Assembly: GCF_014836985.1 (NCBI RefSeq)
Contig: NZ_JACSPU010000002.1
Location: forward strand, 496,001 to 560,000
DNA: 64,000 bases
Origin: Planococcus wigleyi
Lineage (GTDB): Bacteria > Bacillota > Bacilli > Bacillales_A > Planococcaceae
Direction: 5' to 3'
Shown here: positions 25,067 through 33,742 of the stretch, in pieces
Layout: every line of letters begins with the position of its first letter
Numbering within the stretch: the first letter of the stretch is position 1
Notes under the pieces: generated by a model
Seen by the model: the letters and a program-made list of their open reading frames with translations, nothing else
The model's database searches: none
What the model was told of the DNA's origin: nothing
Program-made: the position numbers and the translations under genes

Positions 25067-26293
25067 ATGCTGAAAGAATTATCACCGAAAGCTGAAGAAC
25101 TACGAGGGAAATTACTGAAATTCATGGATGATTATGTTTATCCGAACGAAGCGACTGTCGAAAAGTATCTGCAGGAAGCAGAAGACCGCTGGACAATTCC
25201 ACCGATTATCGAAGAGCTCAAAGAAAAAGCGAAAGAACAGGGCTTATGGAATTTATTCTTAGACCATCCCGAATACGGAGCGGGGTTGTCGAATTACGAT
25301 TACTCGCATCTATGCGAAATTATGGGACGTTCCCTGATTGCACCGGAACTGTTTAATTGCAACGCACCGGATACCGGCAATATGGAGGTCTTCGTCAAAT
25401 ATGGAACGGAAGAACAGAAAAAACAATGGCTGGAGCCTTTGCTGCGCGGGGAAATCCGTTCTTGCTTCTCGATGACCGAACCGGCTGTCGCTTCTTCAGA
25501 TGCCACCAACATCCAAAGCAGCATCGTTCGTGACGGTGATGAATATGTCATCAATGCGAAAAAATGGTGGACTACCGGCGCTATGGATCCTCGCTGCAAA
25601 ATTGCCATTGTTATGGGGAAAACAGATCCAAATGCAGCGAAGCATCAGCAACAGTCGATGATTCTCGTACCTTTTGATCTACCGGGAGTGGAAATTATCC
25701 GTCCGTTGACAGTCTTCGGTTATGATGATGCGCCGCAGGGCCATGCCGAAGTCCACTACACCAATGTACGTGTACCAGCATCGAATATGCTTTTGGGTGA
25801 AGGACGTGGGTTTGAAATTGCACAGGGCCGTCTTGGGCCAGGGCGCATCCATCATTGTATGCGTGCCATTGGAGCAGCCGAGCGGGCACTTGAGCTATTG
25901 TGCAAACGCGCCGATAGCAGAGTAGCATTCGGTTCAACATTGGCAGAAAAAGATGTTATCAAAGAAATTATTGCTGAAAGCCGAATCGAAATTGAACAGG
26001 CGCGTCTGTTGACCTTGCATGCGGCCCATAAAATTGATATGGAAGGCGCTAAGGCAGCGCGTAAAGAAATCGCCATGATCAAGATTGCAGCACCGCGTGT
26101 ATCATTGAATGTCATCGATCGTGCCATGCAGGTATTTGGTGGAGCCGGCTTAACGGAAGACTTCCCGCTTGCAGCCCATTATGCCAATGCACGGACGCTC
26201 CGTCTGGTTGACGGTCCTGACCAAGTTCATTTACGCGATGTTGGTCGTCTCGAACTGTCTGAACAATTAAGAGAAAGTTCAAATGTGAAGTAG
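25067..26293 (+). CDS. Acyl-CoA dehydrogenase family protein
   Basis: 408 residues, flavoprotein oxidising acyl-CoA to enoyl-CoA in beta-oxidation-like pathways. Three-domain ACAD layout: helical N-terminus with [20 protein letters not shown], the FAD-binding beta domain [17 protein letters not shown] and [12 protein letters not shown] (about 140-175), and the C-terminal helical domain with [16 protein letters not shown] and [16 protein letters not shown] (about 345-360). The long, ACAD10/11-like form suggests branched, hydroxy or long substrates, not short straight ones. ATG 25067 has GGAGGA 7 bases ahead. Followed by a TetR gene, thiolase and hydratase. Confidence 0.92.
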   Translation: MLKELSPKAEELRGKLLKFMDDYVYPNEATVEKYLQEAEDRWTIPPIIEELKEKAKEQGLWNLFLDHPEYGAGLSNYDYSHLCEIMGRSLIAPELFNCNAPDTGNMEVFVKYGTEEQKKQWLEPLLRGEIRSCFSMTEPAVASSDATNIQSSIVRDGDEYVINAKKWWTTGAMDPRCKIAIVMGKTDPNAAKHQQQSMILVPFDLPGVEIIRPLTVFGYDDAPQGHAEVHYTNVRVPASNMLLGEGRGFEIAQGRLGPGRIHHCMRAIGAAERALELLCKRADSRVAFGSTLAEKDVIKEIIAESRIEIEQARLLTLHAAHKIDMEGAKAARKEIAMIKIAAPRVSLNVIDRAMQVFGGAGLTEDFPLAAHYANARTLRLVDGPDQVHLRDVGRLELSEQLRESSNVK

Positions 26294-26354
26294 AGAACGG
26301 ATATCACATAAAAAAGAAGAAAATTATTTCACCAACATGGAGGAGATGGTGGAT

Positions 26355-26939
26355 ATGAGTCTCCGAGAAAAAAAGGCAGCAAGAAAGAAAGAGGACATAC
26401 TTCGGTCTGCTAGCCTGGTTATTGCTCGAAACGGATATCAAAATGCAACGATGGAAGATATTGCTGCCGAGTTGCTTATGACGAAAGGATCTCTTTATTA
26501 CTACTTTAAAAATAAAGAAGAACTTCTATATGAATGTCATGAACTGATATTGTCAGGTGCGATGGAGAGATTAGAAGCACTTTTTCTTGAAAATCTGTCT
26601 TCTAAAGAAAAAATGCAGAAAGCCATTAAAATACATGTGGATCTTGTAATTAAGGAAAAAGAAGTTTTTAATCTGATCGGCAAACCGGAACAAATATTTT
26701 CTGAAGAGAATATTTGGAAAGTCCTTCAAAAACGGGATGAATATGCTGGCATTTTTGACAAAATAATTAATGAAGGAGTCGCTGAAGGTGAGTTTGTCAT
26801 TCACCAGAAGAAAATGGCACGGATGATTATTTTGGGGGCCGCTAACTGGGTTCAGGTCTGGTATTCACCGGAAGGGAAATACACAAAAGAAGAAGTAGAA
26901 GAAATTTATGCAGAATATTTATTGAAAATACTCATGTAA
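26355..26939 (+). CDS. TetR/AcrR family transcriptional regulator
   Basis: 194 residues. N-terminal helix-turn-helix: ILRSASLVIARNGYQNATMEDIAAEL then MTKGSLYYYFKNKEELLYE (about 15-60). The C-terminal domain resembles the FadR/KstR2-like group that senses acyl-CoA. ATG 26355 has GGAGGAG about 9 bases ahead; an ATG at 26337 overlaps that site and was rejected. Embedded between acyl-CoA dehydrogenase and thiolase genes, so it likely represses them and is relieved by an acyl-CoA intermediate. The codon use is more AT-rich than its neighbours. Confidence 0.9.
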   Translation: MSLREKKAARKKEDILRSASLVIARNGYQNATMEDIAAELLMTKGSLYYYFKNKEELLYECHELILSGAMERLEALFLENLSSKEKMQKAIKIHVDLVIKEKEVFNLIGKPEQIFSEENIWKVLQKRDEYAGIFDKIINEGVAEGEFVIHQKKMARMIILGAANWVQVWYSPEGKYTKEEVEEIYAEYLLKILM

Positions 26940-27231
26940 AGAGTAGAAAACAAAAGAAATAAGATAAGTCAGAAAAACAAAGCGTCCGAGTGGATGATTT
27001 GAATTGGAATCTGTAGTACTTGCACAAGTGAATGCAGACTTTAACGTCGAAGTGCCCTCTTTAGAGTATGACTGTCCTAATCTTGGAATGGATGGTTGGA
27101 ACCTTTTCTGATTCCATGATTTAAATATTTGTTCTTGCTTAAACACTCTAAAGAGTTCTTGCGGCGCATTATTAAATAGAAAATATATTTGTAACAAACA
27201 GAGTGGAAACGGTGGAAGGGGAAGTTGGAAT
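26940..27231 (+). promoter_or_regulatory. Intergenic region ahead of the thiolase operon
   Basis: 292 bases. Two related inverted-repeat boxes occur: CTCTTTAGAGT (27057-27067) and ACTCTAAAGAGT (27145-27156), 77 bases apart and reverse complements of each other. They are candidates for binding by the adjacent TetR protein. No convincing SigA promoter was identified; no terminator is visible after the TetR gene. Confidence 0.4.
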
Positions 27232-28413
27232 ATGAACAATGTCTACTTAATAGATGGAGCAAGAACGGCTTTTGGAGGATTTGGCGGATCATTCGCCAAT
27301 ACGGATGCTACCGAACTGGGAGCAGCGACGGCAGTTGAGGCTTTGAAGCGGTCGAACGTTAAAGCGGAGGACATCAACCATGTTTTTTATGGAAATGTCA
27401 TCCATTCCAGTTTGAATGCCGCGTATATTGCTCGCCACATCGGATTGAAAGCGGGTGTACCGAAAGAGGTGCCAGCGTTGACCTTGAATCGTTTATGCGG
27501 CTCAGGCGCTCAAGCGGTCGTAACAGCAGCACAGCATATTTTGTTGGGAGAAGCTGATTTGGTATTGGCTGGAGGGGCCGAGAATATGTCGATGTCGCCA
27601 TACTCCAGTTTTGACCAGCGTTTCAGCAAGTCAAAAATGGGCAATCTGCAATTCGATGACATGCTGACTGCAACGTTGACGGATCAGTATACAGGAAGCG
27701 GCATGGGAATGACCGCAGAAAAATTGGCAAAACAATACGATATTTCTCGCGAAGACCAGGATGCATTTGCGGTGGAATCCAATCAAAAAGCTGCCCGGGC
27801 GACTGAATCCGGTGCATTTGCAGAACAGATCGTCGGCGTGGAAGTGAAGACGCGAAAAGGAATGCTCTTGGTCGATAAAGACGAGCACATCAAACCGGAT
27901 GCCAATCAGGAAGCGTTATCGAAACTGCGTCCATCTTTCAAGAAAGATGGGACAGTCACAGCTGGCAATGCTTCAGGAATAAATGACGGAGCGGCCTCGC
28001 TCGTCGTGGCGAGCGAGGAAGCGGTAAATAGGCATGGCCTAAAGCCAATGGCACGAATTGTTTCCTGGGGAGTAGTCGGGGTGGATCCGACCATTATGGG
28101 CATCGGACCTGTACCTGCCATCAAGCAAGCCTTGGAGCGGGCGGAACTGACGCTTGACGATATCGACTTGTTTGAACTCAATGAGGCGTTTGCCGCGCAA
28201 TATTTGGCGGTGGAAAAAGAACTCGGTCTGGACCGTGATAAGGTTAATGTTAACGGAGGCGCGATTGCGTTAGGACATCCGGTAGGTGCGAGCGGTGCAC
28301 GGGTCTTATTGTCGCTTGCCTATGAGCTGAAGCGCCGCGGAGGCAAATACGGAGTAGCCAGCCTATGTATCGGCGGCGGCCAAGGGATTGCGGTGGTGAT
28401 TGAACATGCTTAA
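27232..28413 (+). CDS. Acetyl-CoA C-acyltransferase (thiolase)
   Basis: 393 residues, full-length thiolase. Nucleophile Cys89 in LNRLCGSGAQAV, His in NGGAIALGHPVGASGAR (near 349) and second Cys in SLCIGGGQGIA (near 379); all catalytic residues are present. It cleaves 3-ketoacyl-CoA to acetyl-CoA and a shorter acyl-CoA, or the reverse. GGAAGGGGA precedes the ATG. The following nitronate monooxygenase-like gene starts 8 bases before its end. Substrate length cannot be told; the context suggests degradation. Confidence 0.93.
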   Translation: MNNVYLIDGARTAFGGFGGSFANTDATELGAATAVEALKRSNVKAEDINHVFYGNVIHSSLNAAYIARHIGLKAGVPKEVPALTLNRLCGSGAQAVVTAAQHILLGEADLVLAGGAENMSMSPYSSFDQRFSKSKMGNLQFDDMLTATLTDQYTGSGMGMTAEKLAKQYDISREDQDAFAVESNQKAARATESGAFAEQIVGVEVKTRKGMLLVDKDEHIKPDANQEALSKLRPSFKKDGTVTAGNASGINDGAASLVVASEEAVNRHGLKPMARIVSWGVVGVDPTIMGIGPVPAIKQALERAELTLDDIDLFELNEAFAAQYLAVEKELGLDRDKVNVNGGAIALGHPVGASGARVLLSLAYELKRRGGKYGVASLCIGGGQGIAVVIEHA

Positions 28414-29308
28414 GCTGCCGGTTATCGTGGCGCCGATGTTTTTGGTGTCAACACCCAAAATGGTTATTGAAGCATCGAATGCAGGAGTGATCGGCTCTTT
28501 TCCACTGCTTAATGCACGTCCTGTCGAGACTTGTGCTGAATGGCTGAAAGAAGTGAAAGAATCCCTCGGAGACAAGCCTTGGGCAGTCAATTTCATTTGC
28601 CATCGCGGTTCAAATAAACGATATGAAGAGGATTTTGAGCTGATTCGCCAGTATGAACCGCCGATCGTCATCACGTCTCTCGGATCTCCAGCCGATGTTA
28701 TCGAAATCGTCCACGCATATGGAGGGCTGGTTTATTCGGATGTCGCCAATATTCGGCATGCGAAAAAAGCGGCTTCCAGTGGAGTGGATGGCCTGATTCT
28801 TGTATGCGCAGGAGCTGGAGGACATGGAGGCACGATCAATCCATTCGCTTTTATTGCGGCAGTGAAAAAATTCTATACCGGAACGATTATTTTATCCGGG
28901 TCTTTATCTACAGGAGCGGATGTCGCTGCGGCTAAATTAATGGGAGCCGATTACGCCTATATGGGTACGCGATTCCTGGCAGCGGAAGAAAGCAGTGCGC
29001 CGGAAGATTATAAGCAGATGGTCATCAATTCATCAGTGGAAGATGTTCTCTATACCGATTCCTTCAGCGGTGTGCCGGTCAACGTATTGATTCCGAGCTT
29101 AATCAAACAAGGAATCGATCCGAAAACCTTGAAGCCAAAAGATGAGATCGATTTGTCGCACCTTGTCAACGCCAAGGCTTGGCGGGATATCTGGTCAGCG
29201 GGCCATGGTGTCACGACCATCACTAAACGGGAAACGACGAAGGAAATTGTGGATCAATTGCTTGCTGAATACGAGGAAGGGGTGGCTGAGCTTGTACGAA
29301 ACAATTAA
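28406..29308 (+). CDS. Nitronate monooxygenase / FabK-like FMN protein
   Basis: 300 residues, TIM-barrel FMN family of 2-nitropropane dioxygenase/nitronate monooxygenase. Starts LKLPVIVAPMFLVSTPKMV; has the His-containing AGAGGHGGTINP, SGSLSTGADVAAAKLMGADYAYMGTRF with the phosphate-binding end of the barrel, and AAEESSAP. The ATG at 28406 overlaps the thiolase by 8 bases. In acyl-CoA operons such proteins are often misnamed; a role as FMN-dependent enoyl reductase or in removing a toxic nitronate is possible. No direct evidence for either. Confidence 0.85.
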   Translation: MLKLPVIVAPMFLVSTPKMVIEASNAGVIGSFPLLNARPVETCAEWLKEVKESLGDKPWAVNFICHRGSNKRYEEDFELIRQYEPPIVITSLGSPADVIEIVHAYGGLVYSDVANIRHAKKAASSGVDGLILVCAGAGGHGGTINPFAFIAAVKKFYTGTIILSGSLSTGADVAAAKLMGADYAYMGTRFLAAEESSAPEDYKQMVINSSVEDVLYTDSFSGVPVNVLIPSLIKQGIDPKTLKPKDEIDLSHLVNAKAWRDIWSAGHGVTTITKRETTKEIVDQLLAEYEEGVAELVRNN

Positions 29309-30110
29309 AACAGATCTTGAGGACGGAATCCTTACTTTAACCTTGAACCGTCCGGACAAAATGAACGCCTATACGGAACAGATGAACGAAGAGCTGCTGC
29401 AATTCTATAAGGAAGTAAATAATGATGATAACGTGCGCGTCATTGTGGTAACGGGAAGCGGCCGGGCCTTTTGTGCCGGTATGGACTTGTCCGAAGGGGG
29501 ATCCACTTTCTCTTCCGAACAATCTTCCGAAGACTATAGGGACCTTGGCGGCCAGGTGAGCCTGGAGGTATACAAAGTCAACAAGCCGATCATTGCTGCC
29601 ATCAATGGTCCGGCTGTCGGCATTGGGATGACCATGACGCTGCCCATGGATATCCGGATCGTCAAAAAAGATACCAAAATCGGTTTTGTTTTCGGCCGCC
29701 GCGGCATCGGTCCGGAAGCCGGATCCGGCTGGTTTCTGCCGCGTGTTGTAGGAATCGGCAAAGCACTCGAATGGACCCTCACCGGACGTTACATCCCGAC
29801 TGCCGAAGCGGTTGAAACGGGATTGATGCAATATGAATCGGAAGATCCATTGGCGAAGGCTTATGAGATTGCTCGGGACATCGTAGAAAATACAGCCGCA
29901 ACCTCCAATAGTTTTACCCGCCAGCTGTTGTGGAAAATGCTCGGGCAGGAGCACCCGCTTGAGTCTCATTTGATCGAATCGAAATTCCTGCACTGGGCGG
30001 GACAAAATGCGGATGCCGATGAAGGAATTCAGGCATTCGTCGATAAGCGAAAAGCGGAATTTCCGATGAAAGCCAGTGAACTGCCGGATTTTTTCAGCGA
30101 GCATAAGTAA
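29292..30110 (+). CDS. Enoyl-CoA hydratase/isomerase family protein
   Basis: 272 residues, crotonase fold. Oxyanion-hole blocks GRAFCAGMDLSEGG (near 58) and INGPAVGIGMTMTLPMDIRIV, then the GRRGIGPEAGSGWFLPRVVG segment, where the second catalytic Glu lies. It starts at TTG 29292: GGAAGGGGTGG is placed correctly, the family begins LYETI, and upstream ATG codons lie in a different gene. It overlaps the preceding gene by 17 bases. Hydration of enoyl-CoA in the same route as the thiolase. No 3-hydroxyacyl-CoA dehydrogenase is in the window. Confidence 0.9.
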   Translation: MYETIKTDLEDGILTLTLNRPDKMNAYTEQMNEELLQFYKEVNNDDNVRVIVVTGSGRAFCAGMDLSEGGSTFSSEQSSEDYRDLGGQVSLEVYKVNKPIIAAINGPAVGIGMTMTLPMDIRIVKKDTKIGFVFGRRGIGPEAGSGWFLPRVVGIGKALEWTLTGRYIPTAEAVETGLMQYESEDPLAKAYEIARDIVENTAATSNSFTRQLLWKMLGQEHPLESHLIESKFLHWAGQNADADEGIQAFVDKRKAEFPMKASELPDFFSEHK

Positions 30111-30124
30111 AGCATTAATTACGC

Positions 30125-30172
30125 AAAGGCTGGATTCAACGTCACAAAAGTGGCGATTGGATCCAGCCTTTT
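30125..30172 (+). terminator. Terminator after the acyl-CoA catabolic operon
   Basis: Stem AAAGGCTGGAT (30125-30135) / ATCCAGCCTTT (30161-30171), with an inner GTCAC/GTGGC pairing. Confidence 0.82.
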
Positions 30173-30218
30173 CAGTTAACCAGATGAACGCCCTCTAACA
30201 AGCAGTATATTTTACAAT

Positions 30219-30238
30219 ATATACCCCGGGTGGTATAT
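30219..30238 (+). promoter_or_regulatory. CstR/CsoR-type operator
   Basis: ATATACC-CCGGGT-GGTATAT, a 20-base inverted repeat with a GC core and AT arms, the layout of CstR/CsoR-family operators controlling persulfide genes in staphylococci. It lies 35 bases before the gene start, over the likely promoter. The repressor gene itself is not in the window. Confidence 0.7.
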
Positions 30239-30272
30239 TGATATCAATAAATGACTGAAAGGAATTGATGAT

Positions 30273-31676
30273 ATGCTATTGAGATATTTCTATGATGAAA
30301 ATTTAGCGCATGCTTCATATGTAGTCGGCTGCCAAGCAACAGGGGAAGCGGTAGTGATAGATCCAATGCGCAATATGACTGCTTATGAAGAGCTTGCTGC
30401 GAAAGAAAACTTGAATATTGTTGGTGCTTTGGAAACGCATATCCATGCTGACTTTGTTTCAGGGGCGCGTGAATTGGCGAACCGCTTTGGAGCTGTCCTC
30501 TACTTATCTGATGAAGGTGACGCAGATTGGAAATATGAGAATCTCGAATATATCAATCATCAATTATTGAAAGATGGGGACCAGTTCAAGATAGGGAATT
30601 TGGTGTTTGACGTGATGCACACACCTGGACATACACCAGAAAGTATTTCCTTTTTATTGACGGACCGTGGCGGCTCGGCAGATAAAGCGATGGGGATTTT
30701 CACCGGTGACTTTGTATTTGTTGGTGATGTAGGAAGACCGGACCTGTTGGAAAAAGCGGCAGGTATGCAAGGGACTTCTGAAGCAGGCGCAAAAGAGCTG
30801 TTCAAGTCACTTGAGCGCTTTAAAAAGTTGCCCGATTATCTTCAAGTATGGCCAGCTCATGGAGCGGGAAGTGCTTGCGGAAAAGCGCTTGGTGCTGTGC
30901 CTTCAACTACAGTCGGCTATGAAAAGTTGTTTAACTGGGCCTTGCAATATGATGATGCCTTGGCATTTCAAAAAGAATTATTGGATGGCCAGCCCGAACC
31001 GCCTTCCTATTTTGCTGTTATGAAAGCAGTGAATAAAACCGGCTTAGAATTGGTGAAGGAACTTTCTGAACCTGCAGAAATAGATTCGATAGAGGAACTG
31101 GAAAGTTTGATTGCAGAAGGGCATCAGGTTTTGGATTTGCGCCCGGCTTCTTCATTCAGCAAAGGTTATATTCCCGGATCCATCAATATTCCATTCAATA
31201 AATCATTCGCCAATTGGGCCGGCTGGATCGTAGACTATAAAAAGCCGCTCTATCTTTTGTTGGATCCGGAATCAATGGGTCCGGTGCTTGAAGTTCTGCA
31301 TTCAATCGGTATTGACGATATAGCAGGCTATACAGATGTTTCAAAAGCGCTGAATGAGGCTGCAAAGCTGGATTCATATGAGAATGTAACACCGGAGCAG
31401 GCGAGGAAACTGATTGAAGCAAAGGAAGGCTATGTGCTTGATGTACGCAGCCAAACTGAGTATGATGAAGGACATATTAACGGGGCTGACCATATTATGG
31501 TCGGTACGTTAAAAAACCGGCTGGACGAAGTCGATCCGAATAAAACCGTTATCGTCCAATGCCAGGCAGGTGCACGTTCAGCCATTGCAGCAAGCCTTCT
31601 TAAAGCGAGTGGCTTTGAGAACCTCGTTAATCTGACTGGTGGTTACGAGAAGTGGAAAGAAGAAATATCAGTTTAA
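30273..31676 (+). CDS. cstB: Persulfide dioxygenase-rhodanese fusion (CstB-like)
   Basis: 467 residues. N-terminal metallo-beta-lactamase-fold persulfide dioxygenase (about 1-250) with iron ligands in THIHADF (His56, His58, Asp60), HTPGHTPES and TGDFVFVGDVGRPDL; Cys202 in GSACGK, at the position of CstB Cys201. Then a pseudo-rhodanese domain (about 265-360) with LYLLLDPES in place of a catalytic Cys, and a C-terminal rhodanese with Cys430 in VQCQAGARS. By analogy with S. aureus CstB it oxidises low-molecular-weight persulfide to thiosulfate, preventing sulfide toxicity. A CstR-type operator upstream supports this. Confidence 0.9.
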   Translation: MLLRYFYDENLAHASYVVGCQATGEAVVIDPMRNMTAYEELAAKENLNIVGALETHIHADFVSGARELANRFGAVLYLSDEGDADWKYENLEYINHQLLKDGDQFKIGNLVFDVMHTPGHTPESISFLLTDRGGSADKAMGIFTGDFVFVGDVGRPDLLEKAAGMQGTSEAGAKELFKSLERFKKLPDYLQVWPAHGAGSACGKALGAVPSTTVGYEKLFNWALQYDDALAFQKELLDGQPEPPSYFAVMKAVNKTGLELVKELSEPAEIDSIEELESLIAEGHQVLDLRPASSFSKGYIPGSINIPFNKSFANWAGWIVDYKKPLYLLLDPESMGPVLEVLHSIGIDDIAGYTDVSKALNEAAKLDSYENVTPEQARKLIEAKEGYVLDVRSQTEYDEGHINGADHIMVGTLKNRLDEVDPNKTVIVQCQAGARSAIAASLLKASGFENLVNLTGGYEKWKEEISV

Positions 31677-31767
31677 GGTTCTTGAAGATTGAAAGGAAAG
31701 TAAAGTGGATTTGATTCCAATTGCTGAATTGGAAACAAGGATTTTTTATAGAAGAAGGAGTAATGAA

Positions 31768-32142
31768 ATGGTCACAAGTTTAATGTTGATTGGCGTCCCG
31801 GTTTTCCTGACAGCCTATGGCGTTTATAAAAGAACTGTTCCTGTTCACGGAGTAGCGCATGAGGCTCTGGGCCAAGTTGATAGTGAAGTTTATACCTTGC
31901 TCGATGTTCGTGCCTATAATGTCTCTTATAAAGAGCCGCTTCCAGAAGCCTTTAATTTGCCGATTTCGTATTTTACAAGAGGATATAAGGAAATACCGAA
32001 CAAACCAATCCACTTGTTTGCAGAAAATCAGTCGGAAAAAAACCTGGCAATCCGCCTGCTCCATCAAAAAGGTTTTCAAGTGGCAAGCTATAGCTTGATG
32101 GGAGAAAATAACGAAGATAAAATGCATACCGCTTGTTGTTAA
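31768..32142 (+). CDS. Membrane-anchored rhodanese-like protein without catalytic Cys
   Basis: 124 residues. N-terminal transmembrane anchor (MVTSLMLIGVPVFLTAYGVYK), then a rhodanese-like domain with LLDVRAYN and LPISYF. The loop where the catalytic Cys should sit reads HLFAENQSEKN, so sulfur transfer by the usual route is unlikely. The C-terminus ends HTACC with the only two cysteines, which may bind metal or persulfide. The ATG at 31768 has AAGGAG 7 bases ahead; upstream frame extension lacks a ribosome binding site. It follows cstB by 91 bases and probably belongs to the same sulfide-response unit. Confidence 0.75.
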   Translation: MVTSLMLIGVPVFLTAYGVYKRTVPVHGVAHEALGQVDSEVYTLLDVRAYNVSYKEPLPEAFNLPISYFTRGYKEIPNKPIHLFAENQSEKNLAIRLLHQKGFQVASYSLMGENNEDKMHTACC

Positions 32143-32144
32143 CC

Positions 32145-32187
32145 AAAAGCCTGTATAAATGGTTCGCCATTTATACAGGCTTTTTTC
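32145..32187 (+). terminator. Terminator of the persulfide unit
   Basis: Perfect 18-bp stem AAAAGCCTGTATAAATGG / CCATTTATACAGGCTTTT with a 4-base loop and T run. Confidence 0.95.
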
Positions 32188-32247
32188 TTATTTTAAAATA
32201 GTTAATTTATTTTGAAGATACTGTAGATTCGGCGAATTACTTAAAAG

Positions 32248-32275
32248 TTGTCATGAATATACACTTTCCTATAAA
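32248..32275 (+). promoter_or_regulatory. SigA promoter of the symporter gene
   Basis: TTGTCA (32248-32253), 16-base spacer, TATAAA (32270-32275), 36 bases before the start codon. Confidence 0.6.
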
Positions 32276-32310
32276 ATGTTTTTATGTCTAGAAACGAAAG
32301 AGGGAAATGA

Positions 32311-33555
32311 ATGAAAAAACCTGGATTAACGGCAAAAGTACTGAGCGGACTTGTCTTAGGTGCACTTGTTGGTTTACTGATCAACTTATTCGCACCTGAC
32401 TCCTTTGAAGCGTTGAATACATATTTATTTGTGCCGCTTGGCCAAATATTCTTAAGTTTGATTAAAATGTTGGTCGTTCCACTTGTGTTATTTTCTATCA
32501 TTCTTGGAACCGCTGGACTTGGCGATCCTGCTAAGTTAGGAAGAATTGGTATTAAGACTGTTGGTTATTTTTTAATTACTACAACAATTGCTATCGTTAT
32601 TGGCTTAGCGCTTGCAGCTGTGGTCCAGCCTGGATTGGCTGGGGATTTTGATTTATCCAGTGCTTCTTTTGAAACAGAAGAAGCCCCATCTGTTGGAGAG
32701 ACGTTATTGGCAATGATTCCTGATAACCCGATTGCGGCTCTGGGAGAAGGCAATATGCTGCAAATTATTGTATTTGCTGTCTTTATCGGTTTGGCGTTGA
32801 CGGCTCTTGGTGAAAAAACGAAAGGTCTTGTCCATTTATTCGAACAGGGCAATGACGTCATGATGTATTTGGTAGGCATCGTTATGAAATTTGCTCCGTA
32901 TGGTACATTTGGCTTGATTGCCACGGCTGTAGGGTCTCAAGGATTCTCAGCAATGAAAGCCATGGGATCTTATATGCTGGTCATTCTAGCAGCTCTCTTT
33001 GTCCATGCAATTTTCACTTACGGAGGAACCATCAAGTTTTTGGCGAAGAAAAGCCCAATTTGGTTCTTTAAGAGCTTCGCACCTGCAATGAGTGTAGGAT
33101 TCAGTACGTCAAGCAGTACGGCGACTTTGCCGATTTCAATGGAAGTGGCACAGGAAAAACTAGGTGTGCCGAAATCCGTCAGTTCTTTTGTGCAGCCTCT
33201 AGGTGCCACGATCAACATGGACGGTACAGCAATTATGCAAGGTGTTGCAACAATGTTCATCGCCCAAGCATATGGCATTGATTTATCAGCGATGGATATG
33301 GTAACGGTCGTGCTGACAGCTGTTTTAGCAAGTATCGGTACAGCGGGCGTTCCAGGCGTAGGCTTGATTATGCTGGCCATGGTATTGAGCAGTGTCGGTT
33401 TGCCTCCTGAAGGCATCGGCCTGGTTATCGGAATCGACCGTCTGTTGGATATGACACGGACGGCGGTTAATATTTCAGGTGATGCTGCATGTGCGGTTTA
33501 TGTAGCAGAAACTGAGAAAAACAGAGATTTGCGTATGGAAAATATGAATGCTTAA
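32311..33555 (+). CDS. Glutamate/aspartate:cation symporter (GltP/GltT, SLC1 family)
   Basis: 414 residues, about eight transmembrane segments and two re-entrant hairpins. Hairpin 1 has the Ser-rich STSSSTATLP, TM7 has the sodium-site NMDGTA, hairpin 2 has GTAGVPG, and TM8 has DRLLDMTRTAVNISGDA. The Arg in DMTRTA corresponds to the side-chain carboxylate-binding Arg397 of GltPh, and the Asp residues match D390/D394/D405, so an acidic amino acid or C4-dicarboxylate is expected, not a neutral one. Driven by Na+ or H+. GAGGGAAATGA precedes the ATG at 32311. Confidence 0.92.
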   Translation: MKKPGLTAKVLSGLVLGALVGLLINLFAPDSFEALNTYLFVPLGQIFLSLIKMLVVPLVLFSIILGTAGLGDPAKLGRIGIKTVGYFLITTTIAIVIGLALAAVVQPGLAGDFDLSSASFETEEAPSVGETLLAMIPDNPIAALGEGNMLQIIVFAVFIGLALTALGEKTKGLVHLFEQGNDVMMYLVGIVMKFAPYGTFGLIATAVGSQGFSAMKAMGSYMLVILAALFVHAIFTYGGTIKFLAKKSPIWFFKSFAPAMSVGFSTSSSTATLPISMEVAQEKLGVPKSVSSFVQPLGATINMDGTAIMQGVATMFIAQAYGIDLSAMDMVTVVLTAVLASIGTAGVPGVGLIMLAMVLSSVGLPPEGIGLVIGIDRLLDMTRTAVNISGDAACAVYVAETEKNRDLRMENMNA

Positions 33556-33562
33556 AAAAACG

Positions 33563-33592
33563 GGTTCCCTTTAACTTAAGGGAACTTTTTTT
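33563..33592 (+). terminator. Terminator after the symporter gene
   Basis: GTTCCCTT / AAGGGAAC stem with TTTTTTT after it. Confidence 0.88.
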
Positions 33593-33668
33593 ATAGAAAT
33601 GAAAGAAAAAATCGTATTTACGGCTTATTTTAGGTTCAAAAGACTATCGTAACTGGTAAATGTTCACA

Positions 33669-33716
33669 TTGACAGATGAGAGGGTGCATTATATATTATG
33701 TGTAACCGGTTACACA
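33669..33716 (+). promoter_or_regulatory. rbs promoter with RbsR/cre-type operator
   Basis: TTGACA (33669-33674), 17-base spacer, TATATT (33692-33697), followed directly by the perfect 18-base palindrome TGTGTAACCGGTTACACA (33699-33716). Its core TGTAACCGGTTACA also fits the cre consensus at every fixed position, so both RbsR and CcpA could bind. The operator overlaps the transcription start, giving direct repression. Confidence 0.88.
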
Positions 33717-33742
33717 TTGCAGGAGAAACGGAGTCGTTTTAA

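Noticed and set aside
29337..30104. 255-codon open frame on the minus strand
   Set aside because: It lies wholly opposite the enoyl-CoA hydratase gene and the translation has no family features; a mirror of the codon usage of the real gene.
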